Source: Cyclobacteriaceae bacterium (GTDB lineage: Bacteria > Bacteroidota > Bacteroidia > Cytophagales > Cyclobacteriaceae). From it: 64,000 nucleotides of DNA. Numbering within the stretch: position 1 is the first letter of the stretch; each line of letters begins with the position of its first letter. The stretch lies in the NCBI GenBank assembly GCA_023151255.1, contig JAKLJG010000009.1, forward strand, positions 42,277 to 106,276, written 5' to 3'. Under the pieces are notes generated by a model that made no database searches, was not told where the DNA came from, and worked only from the letters and a program-made list of their open reading frames with translations. The position numbers and the translations under genes are program-made. This document shows, in pieces, positions 58,068-64,000 of the stretch.

Positions 58068-59432
58068 CTGAGCACGCAATTAAACGATACCATCATTGCC
58101 CCGGCAACTCCGCAAGGTATTTCGGCCATTGCCGTGGTGCGGCTTTCGGGTAAAAATTGCATTGACCTGGTACAGCAGGTATTCTACGGAAAGGATCTTA
58201 CCCGTGTTCCCTCACACACTATTCACTTCGGTACCATTCGCGATGGCGAGCGGATTATTGATGAAGTGCTGGTTTCCGTATTTCACGAGGGAACTTCCTA
58301 CACCAGCGAAAATGCGGTAGAAATTTCCTGTCATGGCTCACCCGTTGTGATGAAGGAGATTATTAATCTGCTGATAAAAAAAGGAGCGCGTTTTGCCGAA
58401 CCCGGAGAATTTACAAAACGGGCATTCCTGCACGGCAAACTTGACCTGGCCCAGGCCGAAGCCGTGGCCGATATCATCCATGCCGAAACAGAGAATGCGC
58501 GTCAGGCTGCCATCAACCAGATGCGCGGTGGGTTTTCAAAAGAAATAAACCGGTTACGCGAAGAGTTAATCCATTTTGCTTCGCTCATTGAACTGGAACT
58601 TGATTTTGGTGAGGAGGATGTTGAGTTTGCCAAACGCGATGAGTTGAGAAGCCTTATTCTGAAAATCCGATCCTTCATTCATTCCCTGATTCAGTCTTTC
58701 GATCAGGGCAATGTGATAAAAAACGGAGTGCCTACGGTTATTGCAGGCAAGCCCAATGCCGGTAAATCAACGTTGCTGAACTTGCTGTTAAATGAAGAGC
58801 GGGCTATCGTATCGGACATACCCGGAACAACCCGTGATGTGATCGAAGATGAAATGATACTCAATGGAATTGCCTTCCGGTTTATCGACACAGCCGGGTT
58901 GCGCGAAACCTCCGACACCATCGAGGCCATTGGCGTAGAACGCACCCGCGAGCAGATGAAGAAGGCCTCGCTTATCCTGTATGTTATCGATTTAACCGAC
59001 ACAACACCGCAGGCCATCGAAATGGAGGAAACGGAGCTCAGAAATCTCGGTACCCCGTACATTCTTATCGGGAACAAACTGGATAGAGCCCGGCCTGAAC
59101 TAATTGAAAAACTAAAGAATAATGTGGTGCTTATTTCGGCTTCGAAACACACCAATATTGAAGCACTCAAGGAAGCCATCCTCTCGCGCGTTCATGTTAA
59201 CAAGGTAAAAACAGGAGATGTACTGGTTACCAATGTTCGCCATTATCAGAACCTGTTGCAAACAAATGATGCCCTGCTGCGTGTACTTGAAGGAATGGAG
59301 AAAGGAACAACCGGAGATTTTCTCGCCATGGACATCCGCCAGGCGCTCCACTACCTGGGTGAAATTACCGGAGCCATCACCACTGATGATCTTCTGGAAA
59401 ATATTTTTTCAAAATTCTGTATTGGAAAATAG
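58068..59432 (+). CDS. mnmE: tRNA uridine-5-carboxymethylaminomethyl modification GTPase MnmE (non-canonical start)
   Basis: With MnmG, this GTPase makes cmnm5U34 in tRNA. The frame upstream of the first GTG (58134) codes for LNDTIIAPATPQGISAIAV, the conserved tetrahydrofolate-domain start, so the protein begins at or near CTG 58068 (about 454 codons). No ATG, GTG or TTG lies in frame between a TAG at 58044-58046 and 58134. The G domain has GKPNAGKSTLLNLLL (G1), DIPGTTRD (G2), DTAGLRE (G3) and GNKLDRA (G4). The chain ends in CIGK, the usual C-terminal C(I/L)GK. The middle helical domain and length are normal. Confidence 0.9.
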   Translation: MSTQLNDTIIAPATPQGISAIAVVRLSGKNCIDLVQQVFYGKDLTRVPSHTIHFGTIRDGERIIDEVLVSVFHEGTSYTSENAVEISCHGSPVVMKEIINLLIKKGARFAEPGEFTKRAFLHGKLDLAQAEAVADIIHAETENARQAAINQMRGGFSKEINRLREELIHFASLIELELDFGEEDVEFAKRDELRSLILKIRSFIHSLIQSFDQGNVIKNGVPTVIAGKPNAGKSTLLNLLLNEERAIVSDIPGTTRDVIEDEMILNGIAFRFIDTAGLRETSDTIEAIGVERTREQMKKASLILYVIDLTDTTPQAIEMEETELRNLGTPYILIGNKLDRARPELIEKLKNNVVLISASKHTNIEALKEAILSRVHVNKVKTGDVLVTNVRHYQNLLQTNDALLRVLEGMEKGTTGDFLAMDIRQALHYLGEITGAITTDDLLENIFSKFCIGK

Positions 59433-59442
59433 CCCGGATGCC

Positions 59443-59856
59443 CTAATCCCGCTCCTTATATGATTTCAGATGCGGCATGGCCTTTTCTTCGCGCACCTGC
59501 CGCAGTTTAAAAATATCGGTAGGAGTTTCGCAGAAAACAGCCATCCCCCGGTAAATGGCTATCGGGGCTTTAATCATGTTGGCGTTGTACACCAGCACCT
59601 CCAGCCAGCCATCCATGGTGTAGGTATTCGTACCTATTTTTTTAGCATAATCCGGATGTGATTTATCCAGCAACTGGTCGGGCGGCATTTTCAGCAGGTT
59701 AACGATTTCCTTCCAATAGGTAGGCGAAAGTTTCTCTGCCATAATGTCCACCTCGTTTACATGGTTACAAATATCTTTGGCAATAGCCTTGGTTTGCTTG
59801 CCCATGGTGGATTGTGGGTTATAAACCAGGAATAGTTCGTTGGGGTGAAACTGCAT
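59443..59856 (-). CDS. ArsC/Spx-like thioredoxin-fold protein lacking the catalytic cysteine
   Basis: The 137-residue protein starts FHPNELFLVYNPQSTMGKQT, where arsenate reductases of the ArsC/Spx type have NPxCSxSR. Further on come SPTYWKEIVNLLKMPPDQLLDKSHPDYA and IKAPIAIYRGMAVFCETPTDIFKL, like the ArsC KxPIxxxxG strand. The only cysteines are away from the active site (ICNH, VFCE). The family call rests on the pattern alone. It probably has a non-catalytic role. It is convergent with mnmE, 10 bp apart. Confidence 0.6.
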   Translation of the reverse strand: MQFHPNELFLVYNPQSTMGKQTKAIAKDICNHVNEVDIMAEKLSPTYWKEIVNLLKMPPDQLLDKSHPDYAKKIGTNTYTMDGWLEVLVYNANMIKAPIAIYRGMAVFCETPTDIFKLRQVREEKAMPHLKSYKERD

Positions 59857-59892
59857 AGTGGTTGTAATTACGACATGAATATACTGAAAAAT

Positions 59893-59900
59893 TAATTTTG
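59893..59900 (+). promoter_or_regulatory. Possible -7 box upstream of the SPOR-OmpA gene
   Basis: TAATTTTG fits TAnnTTTG, but no TTTG lies at the right distance upstream and the ATG is 115 bases downstream, leaving a long leader. The call is weak. Confidence 0.35.
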
Positions 59901-60014
59901 CAGCATCCGGTTAACAACCAGGTAACAGTAGTCCTATTCGAAGTTGGTCACTTGCGCTTCATGATTCAATTGATTATTGGATTACCTTCATTAAATTCCA
60001 AAAAATTTTAAGAT

Positions 60015-61178
60015 ATGACCCTCTCGCGATGGATTATAACGGCTTCCCTGACCCTGATGCTGGTTGCGAAAACAGCAGCCCAACAGTATTATGTGGTAAT
60101 CGGGGCTTTTGCCATTGAATCAAATGCTAAAAAATTTACAGGCTACGCCCGCAACCAGCGCTATGATGCAGAATACAGGTTGAGAACCGACCGCAACCTG
60201 TTTTATGTGTACGTTCTGAAAACAACCAGTCGGAAAGAGGCCTACGCGCAAACCATCCGGTTGCAGAAAGAAACCGAATTTAAAGATGCCTGGGCGTTTT
60301 ACGGCACCCTGGGCGATGAAAAACCACTAGCTGAAGTGAAGCCTGAACCGGAAAAGAAGCCGGCAGCGGTCAATCCGGTAATTGAGCCCGTTGAAGAACC
60401 AACGGTGGTCATCATTGAGGAGGTAACACCCCAGCCCGAACCGGTAGTTAGTACAGAGCCCGAGCCCCTTAAACCGAAAGGCAAATTTTTCAAATTTCAA
60501 ATTACCACCACCGATGGCCGGCTGGTGCCCGGTGAAGTACACTATGTTGATCGGCAGCAAGGCCGCGACATTGCCACTTATAAAACCGGAGAGCTGGTTG
60601 ACATTTTGAAACCTAGCGATGAGCGACCCATGACGGTAGTGTGCGGCATTTTTGGATTTAAAGAAGTGGTTAAAGTTATTGACTACAACGACCCCGGTAC
60701 AACCGAAGGTGCCTCACAGGGCAGCACTGGCGAATGGGTAATATCCTACCAACTGGAGCGAATGAAAAAGGGCGATGTGACCGTGATGTACAATGTTTCA
60801 TTCTACAAAGATGCCGTGGTAATGCTGCCAAAATCAAAAGCTGAGCTTGACGAACTGGTAAACATGATGAACCTGAACCCTAAGTACAAAATCAAAATAC
60901 ACGGGCACTGCAACGGAAATTACAACAAGCGGAAGATTATTGCCCTGGGTAAATCAAAAAACTATTTTGAGATGAAAGGCTCAGATGAGAAAAACGGCTC
61001 ATCAAAGGAACTTTCAAAACTCCGGGCTGAAGCCATTCAATCCTACCTGGTTGAACACGGTGTTGATAAAAAGCGCACCGAAGTTTTTGCTTGGGGCGGC
61101 ACCAACATGCTGGTGGGCGAAAACAGCGCCAGCGCCCGGCTTAACGACCGCATTGAAATTGAAATCCTGGAGGATTAG
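60015..61178 (+). CDS. Exported protein with N-terminal SPOR-like and C-terminal OmpA domains
   Basis: The 387-residue protein has a signal peptide (about 1-22, ending TAAQ). A SPOR-like domain follows at once (QYYVVIGAFAIESNAKKF ... LFYVYVLKT). A Glu/Pro-rich linker covers about 100-150 and a beta-rich domain about 155-255. The OmpA peptidoglycan-binding domain (about 265-387) reads LVNMMNLNPKYKIKIHGHCNGN and LSKLRAEAIQSYLVEHGV, ending LNDRIEIEIL. The OmpA domain has an insertion of about 30 residues, rich in Lys, Gly and Ser, between the GHxN loop and the LSxxRA helix. It probably ties the outer membrane or a complex to peptidoglycan. Confidence 0.85.
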   Translation: MTLSRWIITASLTLMLVAKTAAQQYYVVIGAFAIESNAKKFTGYARNQRYDAEYRLRTDRNLFYVYVLKTTSRKEAYAQTIRLQKETEFKDAWAFYGTLGDEKPLAEVKPEPEKKPAAVNPVIEPVEEPTVVIIEEVTPQPEPVVSTEPEPLKPKGKFFKFQITTTDGRLVPGEVHYVDRQQGRDIATYKTGELVDILKPSDERPMTVVCGIFGFKEVVKVIDYNDPGTTEGASQGSTGEWVISYQLERMKKGDVTVMYNVSFYKDAVVMLPKSKAELDELVNMMNLNPKYKIKIHGHCNGNYNKRKIIALGKSKNYFEMKGSDEKNGSSKELSKLRAEAIQSYLVEHGVDKKRTEVFAWGGTNMLVGENSASARLNDRIEIEILED

Positions 61179-61285
61179 TTGAGCGCTTTCAAACGTTTGC
61201 AACACATAATCATTTCCTGTTTAATGTCCGCGTGGTGCAAACGTGAAATCAATTTCGTTATTTGAGTTCGCTTAATACAACAGCT

Positions 61286-63115
61286 ATGCGATTGGTATTC
61301 ATTCTATTTGTTGGCATTGGTTTTACACTGTCGGCACAGCCGCAGGTATATCCGCCACACTGGTGGGTGGCCATGAAAAACCCCACCCTTCAACTAATGA
61401 TTCACGGGCCGGATATCGGTAAAGGAAAACCTTCGGTATCAATAAAATATCCGGGCGTTCAGGTTAACAATGTTCATTATCCGGAAAATGACAACTACCT
61501 GTTTGTTGATTTAACTATATCGCCTAAAGCAACCCCCGGAAAATTTACAATCACCATCCAAAACACCACCATCGACTATGTATTAAAACCACGCAGAAAC
61601 GGAAATGGTACTGAGTTTGCACAAGGCATCACCTCGGCCGACCTGGTGTACCTGCTTATGCCCGATCGGTTCAGCAATGGCGATCGCTCCAATGATCGAA
61701 TGCCTGGATTGCGCGATCAGAGTTTAAACCGCGATTCAATATTCCACCGGCACGGAGGCGATTTACAGGGCGTTATCAACCACCTGGACTACTTGCAGGA
61801 TTTAGGCGTTACCGCCCTGTGGATGACCCCTGTAATTCAAAACGATATGCCCAACCGTACCGAGCACGGCTATGCATTTACCAATCACTATAAAATAGAA
61901 CCGCGCCTTGGCGGAGAAGAGCAATACAAAAAACTGGGGTATGAATTGCACAGGCGCGGCATGAAACTGATACAGGATGCCGTGTATAATCATGTAGGCC
62001 TTTACCATTTTACCGTGCAGGATAAACCCATGAACGACTGGTTGCACGAGTGGCCCGCCTACACTAACACCACTTACAAAGACCAAACCCTGTTTGATTC
62101 ATACGCTGCCGCAAGCGACCGCAAAAAAATGACGGACGGGTGGTTTACACCCATGATGCCCGATTTAAACCACAACAATCCGTTTGTTGCCAACTACCTC
62201 ATTCAACACGCCATTTACTGCGTTGAAGAATTTGCCGTTGACGGCTGGCGCATTGATACGTATTTCTATAACGATCTGGAATTTATGAACCGGTGCAACA
62301 AAGCCCTGTTGGATGAATACCCGAAATTGACACTATTTGGTGAAACCTGGGTACATGGCACCGTGAACCAGTCTTTCTTTGCTGAAAACAACCTTACCGT
62401 AAAATTCAAAAGCAACCTGCCCGGTGTTACCGATTTCCAAACATTGTTCTATGGCATTCAGGCAGCCGTAAACGAAAAATTCGGGTGGACGGAAGGCGTT
62501 AACAAACTTTATCAAACACTGTCGAATGACATCCTGTACAAAGACCCGATGAAGAACGTCATCTTCCTCGACAACCACGACCTGAACCGGTTTTTCTCCG
62601 TAGTGGGCGAGGACATCAATAAAATTAAAGTGGCCTTTACCTGGCTACTGACCTGCAGGGGAATACCCCAGTTATATTATGGCGGTGAAATACTGATGAC
62701 GGGCATTACCAATCCTGACGGCTGGGTGCGGTTAGACTTTCCGGGCGGATGGCCGGATGATAAAGTAAATAAATTTACAGCCGAAGGCCGGACCAACCAA
62801 GAAAATGAAGTCTTCAACCTTATCCGCACGCTGGCCAACTACCGCAAAAAATCAAGCGCCATTACCACCGGAAAATTTATGCACTACCTGCCGGTTGACG
62901 GGGTTTATGTTTACTTCCGGTATGATCATACACAAACCATTATGTGTATAATGAATACGAGCGATAAAGACCAATTAATTGACTTTACAAAATATTCCGA
63001 GCGAACAACAGGCTTTGCAAAAGCCACAAATGTTTTATCGGGCGAAAATTTAACCACATCGTCACCCCTCACCACCAAGCCCATGAGCCTGGTGGTACTG
63101 GAACTTATAAAATAG
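61286..63115 (+). CDS. Secreted GH13 alpha-amylase / cyclomaltodextrinase-like enzyme
   Basis: The 609-residue enzyme has a signal peptide (1-17, ending TLSAQ). An N-terminal cyclomaltodextrinase-type beta domain (VYPPHWWVAMKNPTLQLMIHG) is followed by the GH13 barrel. Catalytic residues are Asp324 (DGWRIDTYF), Glu353 (LFGETW) and Asp432 (FLDNHDLNRF). A C-terminal beta domain ends at PMSLVVLELIK. Such enzymes cut alpha-1,4-glucans or cyclodextrins in the periplasm or on the surface. An in-frame TTG eight codons earlier is rejected because the signal peptide starts at the ATG at 61286. No Sus operon genes adjoin it. Confidence 0.92.
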   Translation: MRLVFILFVGIGFTLSAQPQVYPPHWWVAMKNPTLQLMIHGPDIGKGKPSVSIKYPGVQVNNVHYPENDNYLFVDLTISPKATPGKFTITIQNTTIDYVLKPRRNGNGTEFAQGITSADLVYLLMPDRFSNGDRSNDRMPGLRDQSLNRDSIFHRHGGDLQGVINHLDYLQDLGVTALWMTPVIQNDMPNRTEHGYAFTNHYKIEPRLGGEEQYKKLGYELHRRGMKLIQDAVYNHVGLYHFTVQDKPMNDWLHEWPAYTNTTYKDQTLFDSYAAASDRKKMTDGWFTPMMPDLNHNNPFVANYLIQHAIYCVEEFAVDGWRIDTYFYNDLEFMNRCNKALLDEYPKLTLFGETWVHGTVNQSFFAENNLTVKFKSNLPGVTDFQTLFYGIQAAVNEKFGWTEGVNKLYQTLSNDILYKDPMKNVIFLDNHDLNRFFSVVGEDINKIKVAFTWLLTCRGIPQLYYGGEILMTGITNPDGWVRLDFPGGWPDDKVNKFTAEGRTNQENEVFNLIRTLANYRKKSSAITTGKFMHYLPVDGVYVYFRYDHTQTIMCIMNTSDKDQLIDFTKYSERTTGFAKATNVLSGENLTTSSPLTTKPMSLVVLELIK

Positions 63116-63262
63116 GTAGAAGCAATCTCTTTAAAATTCATTAGTAGCAATGTGCAGCTAAAGTCCAGTCAATGCCAATCAAAGCACGGAGGCAATTTTA
63201 TTTGCTGGAATGGCTTGTGGCCACCGACAGACCGGCATAAATATTTTTTCATGGCTCGCTAT

Positions 63263-63823
63263 TTATTCATACATCTTTCTCTTCGCCTCGATACACCACA
63301 TTAACTCGTTTATAAACCGAGTGCTTCTTTTATCGGTAGCGATTTTATCAGAAGGCTCGCCTTGTTCATTAAAGGCTTCGGCAATTTTGGGCACAGGATA
63401 CAAGGCAGGCACTGTCCACGCCTGCATTTTCCATAACGAATACTGCAACGAGGTAATCACATTCATTCCACCAAAGCTGCCGGCAGATACGGTTGCAAAA
63501 GCTACCGGCTTGCGTCTCCACTCATCGTATAACAAATCAATCACGTTCTTTAAGCTGGCAGGATAGCCGCCATTGTATTCTGGCGTTACAATGATAACCC
63601 CATCGGCTGCTTTTATTTTTTCAGCAAATTCCAGAGCTTCTGGAATGGGCGATGGTTGCAACCTCAATCGTTCAGTGAACACCGGAAAATTATATTCAGC
63701 CAAATCAAGTATAACAGCAGTAGCCAGTTGCTTTTCCTCTAAAAAACGTTTGAGATACAACGCCACGCGATGACTATTTCGTTTCAATCGTACACTGGCA
63801 GAGATAATGGCGATATGAGGCAT
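63263..63823 (-). CDS. NADPH-dependent FMN reductase (flavodoxin-like)
   Basis: The 186-residue protein begins with IAIISASVRLKRNSHRVALYL, the FMN phosphate loop of the family. It contains IIVTPEYNGGYPASLKNVIDLL, the FMN-isoalloxazine and dimer motif. The strand VAFATVSAGSFGG is the third FMN contact. Members reduce quinones, chromate or azo dyes; the natural substrate is unknown. It is a single gene. The last 177 bases of the window after it hold nothing recognisable. Confidence 0.9.
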   Translation of the reverse strand: MPHIAIISASVRLKRNSHRVALYLKRFLEEKQLATAVILDLAEYNFPVFTERLRLQPSPIPEALEFAEKIKAADGVIIVTPEYNGGYPASLKNVIDLLYDEWRRKPVAFATVSAGSFGGMNVITSLQYSLWKMQAWTVPALYPVPKIAEAFNEQGEPSDKIATDKRSTRFINELMWCIEAKRKMYE

Positions 63824-64000
63824 AGCTATAATTGGTTTAATTCAATCAAGTTACAAAATCGGTAAGCACACCCTGGTTTGTTCAATGGCCTTACGGCTTC
63901 TGTATTTATTACAATTATTAATAGTCCAACTAATAAATTGATTGGCTTATACTGGCCACACAGCTATTCTATTAGAGTAACTCAAACCCGCCACCAACAT

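Overview
The window is a chromosomal segment of a Bacteroidota bacterium, most likely of the order Cytophagales. This is inferred from gene families: TonB-dependent receptor with an N-terminal carboxypeptidase-regulatory-like domain, Bacteroidota-type LptE, OmpH/Skp, a SPOR-OmpA protein and PKD/Ig-repeat surface proteins. Several starts are preceded by the Bacteroidota -7 promoter box TAnnTTTG, with little Shine-Dalgarno signal. No rRNA, tRNA, CRISPR array, transposase or phage gene was seen. No gap between genes exceeds about 300 bases.

Positions 1-18662 (minus strand) form a surface/sensor locus. A STAND ATPase-WD40 protein (15504-18662) is followed with almost no spacing by a TPR/beta-barrel protein (14374-15498) and a propeller-like lipoprotein (13152-14381). 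After 95 bp comes one enormous open frame, 13056 down to position 1 and beyond (at least 4352 codons), for a secreted, highly repetitive protein. It carries autotransporter-type beta repeats, about fifteen 85-residue repeats, about nine 89-residue repeats, PKD domains, a lectin-like region and an Omp28-like region. This is the least ordinary part of the window.

Positions 18811-34612 are mostly housekeeping. They hold an MFS-HEAT-cNMP-fold fusion, OmpH/Skp, a gamma-carbonic-anhydrase-like protein, a plus-strand run miaB / sigma-54 activator / lptE / TPR-like protein / secG, then groES-groEL, a TerB-like protein and a minus-strand pair of peptide transporters (POT then OPT).

Positions 34764-49843 carry GTP-type PEP carboxykinase, a DUF4168-like exported protein, an M15 peptidase coupled by a GTGA overlap to a GH1 glycosidase, glpF-glpK, parE-parC, a sterol-desaturase-family enzyme, small membrane proteins and 3-hydroxybutyryl-CoA dehydrogenase.

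Positions 49882-63823 carry mscL, a DUF3108 protein, dapD, a glycosyltransferase, a metal-uptake operon (DtxR/MntR regulator, TonB receptor, Nramp-Usp fusion) with a 16-bp palindromic operator at its promoter, mnmE with an apparently non-canonical start, a cysteine-less ArsC-like protein, a SPOR-OmpA protein, a secreted GH13 amylase and an FMN reductase.

Functional themes are envelope biogenesis and surface display, metal homeostasis, peptide, glucan and glycerol use, and core information processing. Functions are family-level inferences from reading the translations; no database search was run.
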